The position numbers and the translations under genes were made by a program. The notes under the pieces are model-generated. The model had not been told where the DNA came from. It worked only from the letters and a program-made list of their open reading frames with translations, and ran no database searches. 64,000 nucleotides of DNA from CBDCGV01 sp965216955 (GTDB taxonomy: Bacteria; Bacteroidota; Bacteroidia; Chitinophagales; JADIYW01): assembly GCA_965216955.1 (NCBI GenBank), contig CBDCGV010000013.1, positions 6,152 through 70,151 of the forward strand, read 5' to 3'. Shown here piece after piece: positions 46,214-55,989 of this stretch; positions within the stretch are counted from its first letter, which is position 1; each line of letters begins with the position of its first letter.

Positions 46214-47482
46214 TTACTTTTTTCGCTTAGAAGAATTATATCTATTAGTGCTTTTTTTATGTTTCCTATTTGCAAAAAAAGCTTGTTTCTTCTGTTGCTT
46301 TTCTTTCTCCCATTTCTTTTTCTCCTCTTCCGTCATGGGACTATCAGTTTGAGGAAAAGGGTTGTCTTCCAGAATTTCAATCTTTTTTAAAATTAACTTT
46401 TCAATGTCTTTTATATAAGCATTTTCTTCTGGTTCACACATTGATATCGCAACTCCTTCCTCTCCGGCCCTGCCAGACCTACCAATTCTATGAACGTATG
46501 TTTCAGCGATGTTGGGTACATCGTAATTAATTACATATCTAAGTTTATTAATATCAATTCCCCTTGCTGCAATATCTGTTGCCACTAAGATCCGCACTTC
46601 GCCATCTTTGAATTGCTTTAACGCTCTTTGTCTTTGATTTTGACTCTTATTACCATGAATTGCAGCCGCTCCAACTCCCTGCTTCTTAAGACGTCGAACA
46701 ATTTTATCCGCTCCATGTTTAGTTCTGGAGAACAACAAAGCTTGATCAATTTTTTTATCCTTAAGGATATGAACAAGTAAACTCGGTTTATCCTTTTTAT
46801 TCGTGTAATACAAATATTGCTGTATCGTTTCTGCAGTAGAAGAAACAGGAGTTACTTCAATTTTAACAGGGTTATTTAAAATTTTTCTTGAAAGCTCTAT
46901 AATGTTCTTCGGCATTGTTGCAGAGAAAAACAAAGACTGCCTTTTTTCAGGGAGAATTTTCAACAATTTCCTGATATCATGAATAAACCCCATATCTAGC
47001 ATTCTGTCTGCCTCATCTAAAACAAACATTTTAATGGTGTCTAAATTAATGTAACCTTGACTAAATAAATCCAACAATCGACCTGGAGTGGCAATAAGAA
47101 TATGAATACCTTTTTTTAGTTTTTCAACTTGCTGTCCTTGCTTGACACCACCAAAAATAACCGCATGTTTAATATTTGTATACTTACTATACATTTTAAT
47201 ATTATCATCTATCTGAATGGCTAATTCTCTTGTGGGAGTTACAATCAACGCTCTAATCGATGGCTTCCCTTGCTTATGTCCCTCAATTTTATGAATGAGT
47301 TGTATTATAGGGATTGAAAACGCAGCTGTTTTACCAGTTCCCGTTTGGGCACAACCTAATACATCTGTTCTGCCAAGAACAAGCGGAATGGCTTTTTCCT
47401 GAATTGTAGTAGGTTTAACATAATTTTTATCTTTTAATGCCCTTAATATAGGGTCAATAATTTCCAACGCTTCAAAATTCAT
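46214..47482 (-). CDS. DEAD-box RNA helicase (RhlE-like)
   Basis: 422 residues with the full motif set: Q motif (PTTIQEKAIP), GCAQTGTGKTAAFS (I), PTRELAIQ (Ia), TPGRLLDL (Ib), VLDEADRMLDMGF (II), FSATMP (III), VATDIAARGIDI (V) and HRIGRSGRAGEEG (VI), then a basic tail. Cytoplasmic, likely ribosome assembly or RNA turnover. Stands alone. Confidence 0.93.
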   Translation of the reverse strand: MNFEALEIIDPILRALKDKNYVKPTTIQEKAIPLVLGRTDVLGCAQTGTGKTAAFSIPIIQLIHKIEGHKQGKPSIRALIVTPTRELAIQIDDNIKMYSKYTNIKHAVIFGGVKQGQQVEKLKKGIHILIATPGRLLDLFSQGYINLDTIKMFVLDEADRMLDMGFIHDIRKLLKILPEKRQSLFFSATMPKNIIELSRKILNNPVKIEVTPVSSTAETIQQYLYYTNKKDKPSLLVHILKDKKIDQALLFSRTKHGADKIVRRLKKQGVGAAAIHGNKSQNQRQRALKQFKDGEVRILVATDIAARGIDINKLRYVINYDVPNIAETYVHRIGRSGRAGEEGVAISMCEPEENAYIKDIEKLILKKIEILEDNPFPQTDSPMTEEEKKKWEKEKQQKKQAFFANRKHKKSTNRYNSSKRKK

Positions 47483-47582
47483 TATACTCTATTTTATTGC
47501 CCCTAAAAACTTATAAGAAAAGTCTGAAAGGAGAAACCAAAGATAGGTTATTAATTAATGTTCCAACTTTACCAGTATCTTA

Positions 47583-48425
47583 CTATTTCTCTGAAGCAAT
47601 CTGAATACTTCCTGACTTTAAGGTAATTTTTCTTTGTTTATATAGAGCCCCTATAGCTCTCTTAAAAGATTTCTTACTTATACCAAACTTTGAATAAATC
47701 TCTTCGGGAGAACTTTTATCTGTAATATTTAAAGAACCTTCATTCTCTATTAGTGCCTCAAAAATCTTTTGCGCGTTTACATCATTAAATTGCGCATATC
47801 CAATTGGCTGAATGGAAATATCAATTTTATTATCATCACGGATGGTTTTAACATACCCTTTCAGAGAATCTCCAACATGTAATTCTTTGAAAACAGCATC
47901 TTTAAAAACTAATCCTTTATGCAAATCATTTATAATTACAGCATAGCCTAAGTCCGTTTTACGAAAGACCAATAACTCAACCTGATCTCCTTTTGCTACA
48001 GTTAATGACTCATTCTGTAGAAACTTTTCAATCTTATTGCTTGCATATAGCCTGTTGGTTAATTCGTCTAACTTCATATAAACAACATACCATCGATTAA
48101 TTTCCATTTTTTGTCGCTGCTCTCTGAAAGGAACCATCAGTTCTTTCTCTAACCCCCAGTCTAAAAAAGCACCGAATTCCGTAATATCGGTTACTTTTAA
48201 AAAAGCAAATTTATCTAGTGTGACTTTGGGAGTTAGATTTGTTGCCACTTTTCTTTCTGCATAATCGAGATATACAAAGGCCTTAATCTCGTCTTCAAGG
48301 TTATACTCATTTGGACAGTATTTGTTAGGAAGCAAAACATCCTCGCCTTCTTCATCCCCAAGATATAGTCCCACACTGGTTCTTCTCAAAATTTTTAATG
48401 TATTGTACTTCCCTATTTCGATCAT
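47583..48425 (-). CDS. CvfB-like S1-domain RNA-binding protein
   Basis: 280 residues: S1-like repeats (FLKVTDITEFGAFLDWGLEKEL; LLVFRKTDLGYAVIIND; VFKELHVGDSLKGYVK) and a C-terminal winged helix (PEEIYSKFGISKKSFKRAIGALYKQRKI). This matches the YitL/CvfB family, which affects virulence and RNA metabolism in Gram-positives. It starts 1 base after the HupE gene's stop. Confidence 0.88.
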   Translation of the reverse strand: MIEIGKYNTLKILRRTSVGLYLGDEEGEDVLLPNKYCPNEYNLEDEIKAFVYLDYAERKVATNLTPKVTLDKFAFLKVTDITEFGAFLDWGLEKELMVPFREQRQKMEINRWYVVYMKLDELTNRLYASNKIEKFLQNESLTVAKGDQVELLVFRKTDLGYAVIINDLHKGLVFKDAVFKELHVGDSLKGYVKTIRDDNKIDISIQPIGYAQFNDVNAQKIFEALIENEGSLNITDKSSPEEIYSKFGISKKSFKRAIGALYKQRKITLKSGSIQIASEK

Positions 48426-48426
48426 T

Positions 48427-49023
48427 CTACCAAAATTTCGTTTCCATCATTAACATAATAGCCATACCAGCTGCCAGACCAGACACAAACAGATTCCAAC
48501 TACGTTGTTTTACTTTTAAAAAATCCATAAAGAAAAAACTAATTGCCAAAACAACTAATACAATTAACAACTGACCTATTTCCAAACCGATATTAAAAGC
48601 TAATAGAGGGGTTACAATTTCTGCATTTTGACCAAGAATTCCTCTAAAAAAATTCGAAAAACCCATCCCATGAATGAGTCCAAAAAAAATTGCCATAAAA
48701 TAATCCACTCCTATTTTTCTTGGTTTATAATGCTTATCTGTTCTTAGTGTATTGGCCAGTGCAGTAATTAAAATTGTTACAGGAATCAAAAATTCAATAA
48801 TATTACTAGGTGGAGTAATTACTTTTAAAGCCGCTAATCCAAGGGTTATAGAATGCCCTACCGTAAAGGCGGTGGCAAGTATCGCAACTTGCTTAATTTC
48901 TCTAAATCGATAAATTGCGCATAGGGCTATTAAAAATAAAATATGGTCAAATCCATTTAGGTCCGTAATATGTGTCCAGCCTAATTTAAAATAAGTTACG
49001 AATGGTGTTGCTAAATAAAGCAT
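48427..49023 (-). CDS. HupE/UreJ family membrane protein
   Basis: 198 residues, about six membrane helices. Motifs HITDLNGFDHILFLIALC, GHSITLGLA, FFGLIHGMGFSNFFR, and FNIGLEIGQLLIV carry the conserved His and Glu of this nickel/cobalt (or copper) permease family; the HisAsp in FDHILF and FGLIHG are typical. Metal specificity is not readable. Divergent from the cytochrome gene across a promoter region with an FNR-type palindrome. Confidence 0.85.
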   Translation of the reverse strand: MLYLATPFVTYFKLGWTHITDLNGFDHILFLIALCAIYRFREIKQVAILATAFTVGHSITLGLAALKVITPPSNIIEFLIPVTILITALANTLRTDKHYKPRKIGVDYFMAIFFGLIHGMGFSNFFRGILGQNAEIVTPLLAFNIGLEIGQLLIVLVVLAISFFFMDFLKVKQRSWNLFVSGLAAGMAIMLMMETKFW

Positions 49024-49147
49024 ATTTCAAATATAAATACTTTGTAAAAAATGTAAGATCAAGACAAACTTATATAGAGTTTGATCATTCAAAATTAAGA
49101 TAACTTATTAAAGTTGCTTGCTTAAACTAACTTTTGTTTTTACTAAG

Positions 49148-49171
49148 TTATTTTGATCTGAATCAAAATAA
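49148..49171. promoter_or_regulatory. FNR-type operator (TTGAT-N4-ATCAA) between HupE and cytochrome genes
   Basis: Ten-base arms TTATTTTGAT and ATCAAAATAA around CTGA; the core at 49153-49166 equals the FNR consensus exactly. It sits 45 bases upstream of the cytochrome start and 124 upstream of HupE. No FNR-type gene lies beside it, so the binder is inferred. Confidence 0.7.
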
Positions 49172-49216
49172 AATTGTCTTTGTTTACTTTTTTTGCGTAG
49201 AATAATATTTACAACC

Positions 49217-50652
49217 ATGAGAAATTCATTAATTTTTATTGGATTAATAACAGTTCTAATTGTAATAAGTTGCAATAGCATAAAAAAAGTCTCTTCTAAC
49301 GACACAATAACGACTTCTGTTGACATCTCGTATGAAAGTCATATAAATCAATTGTAAAGAACTATTGTTTAACCTGCCATAGTGCACCCAGTCCGATTGC
49401 AGATATAAGCTTAGAAGGATATGAAAAGGTCCTTCAATTAGCAAAAAATGGGCCCTTATTAAAACGCATTAATGACCCCAGAAATCCAATGCCAGAAGGT
49501 GGATTAATGCCTAAAAAGGAAAGAGCGCTTTTTGAAAAATGGGCAAAAAACAACTTTGCCGAACTTTCAAAAAGCAGTGTTCGAACAGAGCCAAAAACTT
49601 ATGAATTCAATCCTCCGACTATTATGCCTATAAATATTGAAAAAGAGGGATTTGATTTTTTCACTGAGATGATGGGCCATTGGGTAGGATCAATGAACCT
49701 AATGGGAGACCATATTGAATGGTTCGCTTTTGACTACAGACCTATTTCCCCATCACACATTCATGGAATTTTCGAAGGGGGAAGCATCGGTAACTTACTT
49801 ACATCGTTCTTTGTTTGCAATTTTAAAGGAACGAAAACCATTATGGCAAGAAACGGAGGGATTTTAAATGGCATTTATCGAACCAGTTATTTTATTCTTG
49901 ACAAGGTTGAAATAGATGATAAAGAAAGTTATTATCGATTTGTGGATGCGTATGGAGGAAAAGATATTATGTGGATGGAACTGCGGTTTAAGTCTGACAA
50001 TTTAGAATTCAACTCTTATACAAGTAGGTTTGGAACTTATCCAATACCAAAGAGACATATGCATTTCAAAGCTAAAAAAATGAATATTGAATTAGCAAAA
50101 ACCGCTGCCGAAAAAGTAGGGTATCCTAAAAATGTAACTGAAAGAGAATTCCCTAATGGTTTACCAATACCTAATTGGGGAAAAGAATATCCTGTTGTTA
50201 CTTCTGCAAGCTATATATGGAATGACCTATCGCAAGATATTACTACACTAGGAAAATGGGCTCAAGACCCCTATAGAATTGATGAAATTCCATATTTGTC
50301 AAAACTGAATTTAATTGTTGAACGAAGTAAAATAATTGAAAACAAAAAATTGCTAGTTTATTTTTCAAAGTTACCCTTAACTAATAATGATGGCTATCTA
50401 AATATGGAATATGGTTATATTAAATGGTCTGATATGAATAGCGTACTGCTATTTTCAGAAATAGGTAGAGACAAAAATGATTTTACCTTTACCTACTTGC
50501 ACCCGGGAGATTATTACATTACTATTATTGCTGATCTAGATGAAGATCAAGTACCCTCATCTGGAGATATTACAGGAAAAAGCATACATATAAACATATT
50601 ACCAAATACAAATCAAGATATTATGATTACAAATATTGACAAGGTGAATTAA
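49217..50652 (+). pseudogene. Cytochrome c-like lipoprotein with unknown C-terminal domain, one frameshift
   Basis: The ATG at 49217 gives a lipoprotein signal ending VISCNSIK. The first frame stops at 49357; one added A in the AAA run at 49345-49347 restores SYESHIKSIVKNYCLTCHSAP, a haem-c site (CLTCH), and joins the long frame to 50652 (~477 residues in all). After the haem domain come NPMPEGGLMPKKERALFEKW, and then ~340 residues I do not recognise, starting FFTEMMGHWVGSMNLMGDHIEW and ending in an Ig-like fold with LHPGDYYITIIADLDEDQV. It probably carries electrons for the adjacent GMC oxidoreductase (inference). The lesion may be a sequencing error. Confidence 0.8.
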
Positions 50653-50673
50653 TTTTTAGTATCTTGAATATAT

Positions 50674-52239
50674 ATGCACGATTATGATTATATCATTATT
50701 GGCTCTGGCTTTGGAGGTTCTGTATCAGCCTTAAGATTAACCCAAAAAGGATACAAAGTCTTGGTCCTTGAAAAGGGAAAAAGATTAGAAGGAAAAGACT
50801 TTCCTAAAACCAACTGGAACTTAAAGCGATGGATGTGGATGCCTGCATTAAAAATGACAGGATTATTTAAATTGACTTTTTTCAGACATGTAGGCATTGT
50901 TTCGGGCGTAGGTGTTGGTGGTGGTTCTCTTGTTTATGCCAATACTTTACCGGTACCAACTGACAAGTTTTTTAATGCTTCTTCATGGTCCCATTTAGCC
51001 AATTGGAAAGAAGAACTATCCCCCTTCTATCCAATTGCAAAACAAATGTTGGGTGCTACTCAAAATCCATATTTAACAAGAAGTGATTTAGCTGTAAAAG
51101 AGTTAGCCAAACAAATTGGGAAAGAAGATAAATATGCTCCAACAGACGTTGCTGTTTTTTTTGGCAAACCTAACATAACTGTTCCAGATCCATATTTTGA
51201 TGGCGAAGGTCCAGAGCGCACTGGATGCAATCAATGCGGCGGGTGCATGTTAGGATGTCCAATTGGGGCAAAAAATACGTTAGATAAAAACTATTTGTAT
51301 TTAGCGGAAAAGCAAGGTTTAACCATTCAACCTGAAAGTAAAGTTTATGATGTTGTTCCGTTGTCTTCTGATGGAGCTGAAGGATACGAAGTGAAGTTCA
51401 AACATTCCATTTCATGGTTTCCTAAAAAAGGGAGTTTTACTGCTAAAAATGTAATATTCTCTGGAGGTGTATTGGGCACTGTTGATTTGTTATTAAAGCT
51501 CAAGAAAAAATCATTACCCAACTTATCAGATCAACTGGGCAAACAAATTAGGACAAACTCGGAGAGTTTAATTGCTGTAACAACTTTCGACAAAGACAAA
51601 GTGTTTTCAAATGGTATTGCAATTGGCTCCATTTTGCACACAGACGAAAACAGTCATTTAGAGCCTGTTAGATATTCAGCTGGATCAGGTTTTTGGAGAT
51701 TAATGATGGCTCCAATGACACATGGAAAAAATTTCTTTTCAAGATTGTTCCGATTGATGAAAGATATTATAATTCATCCAATTGACAACTTAAAAGTTTT
51801 TTTCGTAGATGATCAATCAAAACGTTCAACAGTTTTACTTTTTATGCAAACATTAAATAGCACGTTAAGGTTTAAAAAAGGCATTTTAGGTATGAAGAGT
51901 GCTAAAGATATGGGAGAACCACCTACTTCATATATCCCAGAGGCTCAAGACTTAGCCAAAAAGTATGCAAAAATTGTAAATGGTAAACCTATGGTACTTG
52001 CATCTGAATCATTATTCGACATTCCAACTACGGCTCACATACTAGGGGGATGTGTTATGGGAAAGGATGATAATGAAGGAGTTATTGATAAGGACAATTA
52101 TATTTTTGGATACAAGAATATGATGGTTTGTGATGGTTCTATGATCTCTGCTAATCCTGGTGTAAATCCAAGTTTAACAATTACAGCAATCACAGAAAGG
52201 GCTATGAGCAAAATTAAAGCAAAAAAGGAGCATGTTTAA
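50674..52239 (+). CDS. GMC-type FAD oxidoreductase with ferredoxin-like Cys cluster
   Basis: 521 residues. N-terminal FAD motif IIIGSGFGGSVSALRL, then GVGVGGGSLVYANTLP, and a C-terminal HILGGCVMG ... VCDGSMISANPGVNPSLT. This is the cholesterol-oxidase-like GMC group. Between the FAD parts lies C185-x2-C188-x2-C191-x3-C195-Pro, an iron-sulfur-type cluster, so electrons probably leave by a carrier instead of going to oxygen. The cytochrome c-like protein encoded 22 bases upstream is the natural acceptor (inference). The alcohol substrate is unknown (sterol or other lipid). Confidence 0.87.
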   Translation: MHDYDYIIIGSGFGGSVSALRLTQKGYKVLVLEKGKRLEGKDFPKTNWNLKRWMWMPALKMTGLFKLTFFRHVGIVSGVGVGGGSLVYANTLPVPTDKFFNASSWSHLANWKEELSPFYPIAKQMLGATQNPYLTRSDLAVKELAKQIGKEDKYAPTDVAVFFGKPNITVPDPYFDGEGPERTGCNQCGGCMLGCPIGAKNTLDKNYLYLAEKQGLTIQPESKVYDVVPLSSDGAEGYEVKFKHSISWFPKKGSFTAKNVIFSGGVLGTVDLLLKLKKKSLPNLSDQLGKQIRTNSESLIAVTTFDKDKVFSNGIAIGSILHTDENSHLEPVRYSAGSGFWRLMMAPMTHGKNFFSRLFRLMKDIIIHPIDNLKVFFVDDQSKRSTVLLFMQTLNSTLRFKKGILGMKSAKDMGEPPTSYIPEAQDLAKKYAKIVNGKPMVLASESLFDIPTTAHILGGCVMGKDDNEGVIDKDNYIFGYKNMMVCDGSMISANPGVNPSLTITAITERAMSKIKAKKEHV

Positions 52240-53137
52240 AAAAATATGGCTAGGAATAGCCGCGATTCTACTTCTTACAGCTTGTAAAAGCTCAACAATC
52301 CACCAACAAGAACAATTCGATATCCAAGGTCATCGAGGCTGTAGGGGATTGATGCCTGAAAATAGCTTACAAGGAATGACCAAAGCCATTGATTTGGGCG
52401 TAACAACTCTAGAAATGGATGCTGTTATTACAAAAGATAAGAAAGTGATCCTCTCTCATGAACCTTACATGTCTTCAAATATTTGTTTTGATGAAAAAGG
52501 AAAAGACATAAAAAAAGCGAAAGAAAAGAGCTTTAACATTTATCAAATGACCTACGAAGAAGTGCAACAATTTGATTGTATGTCTAAGCTTAATACCCAA
52601 TATCCTCAGCAAAAAAAGTTCATAGGATCAAAACCGTTGCTTGAAGAAGTTATTAGTGAGGTAGAAGATTATGTTACCGAACATCAACTCCCAAAAATTC
52701 AATATAACATAGAAATTAAAAGTACTTATCAAACAGATGACACATTTCATCCCAGTCCTAAAGAATATGCTGAATTATTAATTGATATTTTGAAGAAGGA
52801 AAGAGTACTAAACAGAACCATTATCCAATCATTTGACTTTAGAGCTTTAAGAGCTGTTTATGAGATCGACCCTACCATTAAAACAGCCCAATTAACGGTT
52901 AATCAGTTATCATACAAACACAACCTACAAAAACTTGGTTTTAAACCCACTATTTATAGTCCGTACCACCTTTTAGTAACAGAAAAAATGATTGCCTATT
53001 TACACGAACAAAAAATAAAGATTATCCCTTGGACAGTAAATAAAGCAGAGCGAATGGAAAAATTGTATAATATGGGTGTAGATGGAATTATTACAGACTA
53101 TCCTAACCTGCTCCAGGAAATAGTAAATAAACAATAA
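52232..53137 (+). CDS. Glycerophosphodiester phosphodiesterase lipoprotein
   Basis: 301 residues: a lipoprotein signal (LLLTACKSS), then the GDPD barrel with GHRGCRGLMPENSL (catalytic His-Arg), TLEMDAVITKD (Glu-x-Asp metal site) and LSHEPY (second His). Hydrolyses glycerophosphodiesters to glycerol-3-phosphate, in the periplasm or at the surface. Overlaps the GMC gene by 8 bases, so it is in the same operon, suggesting lipid headgroup or membrane-lipid turnover. Confidence 0.9.
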   Translation: MFKKIWLGIAAILLLTACKSSTIHQQEQFDIQGHRGCRGLMPENSLQGMTKAIDLGVTTLEMDAVITKDKKVILSHEPYMSSNICFDEKGKDIKKAKEKSFNIYQMTYEEVQQFDCMSKLNTQYPQQKKFIGSKPLLEEVISEVEDYVTEHQLPKIQYNIEIKSTYQTDDTFHPSPKEYAELLIDILKKERVLNRTIIQSFDFRALRAVYEIDPTIKTAQLTVNQLSYKHNLQKLGFKPTIYSPYHLLVTEKMIAYLHEQKIKIIPWTVNKAERMEKLYNMGVDGIITDYPNLLQEIVNKQ

Positions 53138-53157
53138 AGGAATTTACTTCTTCTTAA

Positions 53158-53247
53158 TTAAGCTTGAACCATAACTACAAGTAAGCATAGTAAAAACATA
53201 AAAAGTGCTAGAAGTAACAATTCTAAAATATTTAAAATTGATTCCAT
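53158..53247 (-). CDS. Possible 29-residue single-pass membrane microprotein
   Basis: An ATG at 53247 opens 29 codons to a TAA. The product begins MESILNILELLLLALFMF and continues as an almost unbroken hydrophobic helix ending VVMVQA. The Leu-rich composition suits a small membrane peptide. No ribosome-binding site is obvious, which is normal for the phylum. It could be a chance frame. Confidence 0.35.
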   Translation of the reverse strand: MESILNILELLLLALFMFLLCLLVVMVQA

Positions 53248-53421
53248 AAAAATATCCAACGATGTTTAATAATAATGGTGAATTCTTCGTCTCAAAAAGA
53301 ATACAGTTACATAATTGGGCAAATTTTTTAAATCCGCTACAAATTTTTCGATGAAATAAACAGATTCATCGATAAAAGGTTAAAAACCAATCTTAAATTT
53401 TTATAATTTGACATGCTAGAG

Positions 53422-53462
53422 ACGAGTAGCATATGTATATGACCTTCGAACGAGTAACACAT
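53422..53462. promoter_or_regulatory. Direct repeats upstream of the sensor kinase gene
   Basis: ACGAGTAGCATAT (from 53422) and ACGAGTAACACAT (from 53450) match at 11 of 13 positions, 28 bases apart, 58-98 bases before the kinase start. Paired direct repeats are the usual LytTR target form and a LytTR gene ends this operon; binding is inference. Confidence 0.35.
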
Positions 53463-53519
53463 AATTTGTAATTATTCCAATCTATTAAGCACTAATTCAA
53501 TTTCATTGATATTATTAAC

Positions 53520-55970
53520 ATGTACAATAGCTTAAAACAAAAGTTGCAATTGTTAATTGAAGAATCAGAAAACGATTCCCAAAAATCTATTTCTATAAGA
53601 AAATTAAAGACGCTTTTACAGGATGATTTTCTTGAAGAAACCAATGCTTTTTCTACTGAAAATACTTTAAAAAACCTACTAGACAATATGCCAGATAGTT
53701 TGTTAATTACAGATCTAGAAGATAAAATTATCTATGCCAATAAAACTTGCCTACAAACTTCAGGATATAGTTTTGAAGAACTAAAAGATAAGGAGGCCTA
53801 TAAATTGTTTGTTTCTACTGACAATTCTTTTATGGATGAAACCTTAGAGAAAAGAAAAAAAGGGAAAGTAAGCTCATATGAAGTGCTTCAAAAAAGAAAA
53901 GACGGCACTGACTGGTGGTCCTATGTTTACGGAGTACCCTATAAAAATAAAAACAATGAAATAATAGGAACAATCGGTTTCATGAAAGAAACAACTCAAC
54001 TACGAGCTTCAAATCAGACGCTAAAATTATTAAATGAAAGATATGAAGACTTATTTGAAAATATCAATGATGGTTTGATCATTTTCAATGCAAAAGGTGA
54101 CTTTATAAAAATGAACCCAAAGGCTAAAGAAATTCTTGGATATGATGAAAAAGTTGAAAAGATAAATGTGATGGACATCATGCATGAAGAACCTCAACAA
54201 AAAACGGAATTCTACTCCTCTTTGCTAATAAAATCAGGAGGCTATACCAACTATGAAGGACAAGTTATTACAAAAGATGGAGGAATAAAAGATATTGAGG
54301 TAAGTGCCTCCGCTATTTTTCAAGATGGTTTATTTGCTGGTTCCAGAAACATCATTCGAGATATTACAGAGCGAAAAAAAATAGAACAACGATTAAATGA
54401 AAGTCTTAATTATCAAAAAGTCATTAATTTTTTTGTAGCCGACAATTTACGCTTAAAAAGTGAAGAAGATATTCTCTTAGATGTTGTCGAAAATTGTCAT
54501 GAAATACTAGACATAGAGGATTGCACCATTTATATTTATGATGAAAAAAACAAGGTACTTTATAATAAAACGGACATAGAAAATTCCGAAAATCCTGCAT
54601 TCAAACAAAATCAACTAAGCATTAAAATAGGAAAAGGGATTATTGGAACAGTAGCTCTAACGCAGGAACCTAATGTAAATAAGGGGCGTGATACAGCCAA
54701 GGACAATCGTATTGATAAGATGTTAAAACAGAGTAGATTAACAATCCCAATTGTATATGAAGACAAATTAATAGGTGTTATTGATGCAAAACATAAAGCT
54801 GCCAACTTTTTTAATCAGGCTTATCTTGAAATATTCGAATCCATTGCCTCAATTTTAGCCATAAAAATTAGTGAATCTAGATCATGGGAGAAAATTAAAG
54901 AAAGAGAAGAACGTCTATCGTTAGCTCTTTCATCAGGTAAATTAGGAACTTGGGATTGGAATATACAAACTGGAGAAAAAAAATATGATGGAAGGTGGGC
55001 CTCTATGCTTGGTTTTTCCTTAAAAGAATTAGAAAAAGAAAAAATCACTTTTCATCAACTTCTTCATAAAGATGATTTAGAAAAATCAAAAAAGCATGTA
55101 AAACAGCATCTCAAAGGCAATATCGAAGAAATAAACCAAGATATAAGACTCAAAACAAAAACGGGAAAATATAAATGGATAAGGGATATTGGAAAAGTAG
55201 TAGAACTTGATGCTCAAAACACTCCCATAAGGGCCTTAGGGCTTCATCAAGATATTAGTGTTTTGAAAGAAGACGAGAATTACAAAAACAGCTTATTAAA
55301 ATCACTGGAAAGAGCCAATAATGAATTACGAGACTATGCTTATGTTGTTTCCCATGATCTTAAAGCTCCTCTTCGAGGAATAAATGCTTTAGTCACATGG
55401 CTTCTAGAAGATTATGCTGATAAATTTGATGAAGAAGGAAAAACAAATATTCATCTAATACAAGAACGCGTAGAAAAGATGGATGAATTAATTGAAGGAA
55501 TTCTAGAATATTCTGCATTAGATATAGAGGATGAAGCACCTAAATTGATAGAACTTAAAGTAGTCATTAACAATATTATTAAAACGATTAATATTCCGGA
55601 TAATATTAAAATTAATATTGATGATTCCATTCCAGCTCTATTTATTAATAGAACTAGAATGATTCAGTTATTCCAAAATTTAATTAGTAATTCAATAAAG
55701 TATATTGATAAAAAAAGTGGTGTCATCAACATTTCTGCTAAGGAACTAGAAGATTTCTGGCTATTTAAAGTAAAAGATAATGGTATTGGAATTGAAGAGC
55801 AATACCATAAAAAAGTATTCCAAATTTTTCAAAAATTAGATACCAGAAAATCTTCAACAGGTCTAGGGCTTTCAATAGTTAAAAAAATTATCGATATTTA
55901 TAAAGGTAATATTTGGATAGAATCTGAAATGGGTAAAGGAACAACCTTCTATTTCACTATCAAAAAGTAA
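53520..55970 (+). CDS. Multi-sensor PAS-PAS-GAF-PAS histidine kinase
   Basis: 816 residues with no membrane segment, so soluble. PAS domains at ~50-165 (LLDNMPDSLLITDLEDKIIY), ~170-290 and ~465-590 (GTWDWNIQTGEKKYDGRW), a GAF domain at ~300-460, then HisKA with AYVVSHDLKAPLRGI (phospho-His) and a HATPase with NLISNSIKYI, DNGIGIEEQ and STGLGLSIVKK. An Rcp1-like receiver, a receiver-Hpt and a LytTR regulator follow in the same operon. Confidence 0.9.
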   Translation: MYNSLKQKLQLLIEESENDSQKSISIRKLKTLLQDDFLEETNAFSTENTLKNLLDNMPDSLLITDLEDKIIYANKTCLQTSGYSFEELKDKEAYKLFVSTDNSFMDETLEKRKKGKVSSYEVLQKRKDGTDWWSYVYGVPYKNKNNEIIGTIGFMKETTQLRASNQTLKLLNERYEDLFENINDGLIIFNAKGDFIKMNPKAKEILGYDEKVEKINVMDIMHEEPQQKTEFYSSLLIKSGGYTNYEGQVITKDGGIKDIEVSASAIFQDGLFAGSRNIIRDITERKKIEQRLNESLNYQKVINFFVADNLRLKSEEDILLDVVENCHEILDIEDCTIYIYDEKNKVLYNKTDIENSENPAFKQNQLSIKIGKGIIGTVALTQEPNVNKGRDTAKDNRIDKMLKQSRLTIPIVYEDKLIGVIDAKHKAANFFNQAYLEIFESIASILAIKISESRSWEKIKEREERLSLALSSGKLGTWDWNIQTGEKKYDGRWASMLGFSLKELEKEKITFHQLLHKDDLEKSKKHVKQHLKGNIEEINQDIRLKTKTGKYKWIRDIGKVVELDAQNTPIRALGLHQDISVLKEDENYKNSLLKSLERANNELRDYAYVVSHDLKAPLRGINALVTWLLEDYADKFDEEGKTNIHLIQERVEKMDELIEGILEYSALDIEDEAPKLIELKVVINNIIKTINIPDNIKINIDDSIPALFINRTRMIQLFQNLISNSIKYIDKKSGVINISAKELEDFWLFKVKDNGIGIEEQYHKKVFQIFQKLDTRKSSTGLGLSIVKKIIDIYKGNIWIESEMGKGTTFYFTIKK

Positions 55971-55989
55971 GTAACACAAAAGCAAGAAT

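Larger units (their letters stand above)
53138..53519. other. 382-base intergenic stretch with a possible microprotein, a hairpin and direct repeats
   Basis: Between the GDPD gene and the kinase gene. It holds a possible 29-residue membrane peptide on the minus strand (53158-53247), an inverted repeat TCGATGAA/TTCATCGA (53348-53355 and 53365-53372), and two ACGAGTA direct repeats (53422, 53450). No tRNA or clear promoter was recognised. Confidence 0.5.
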
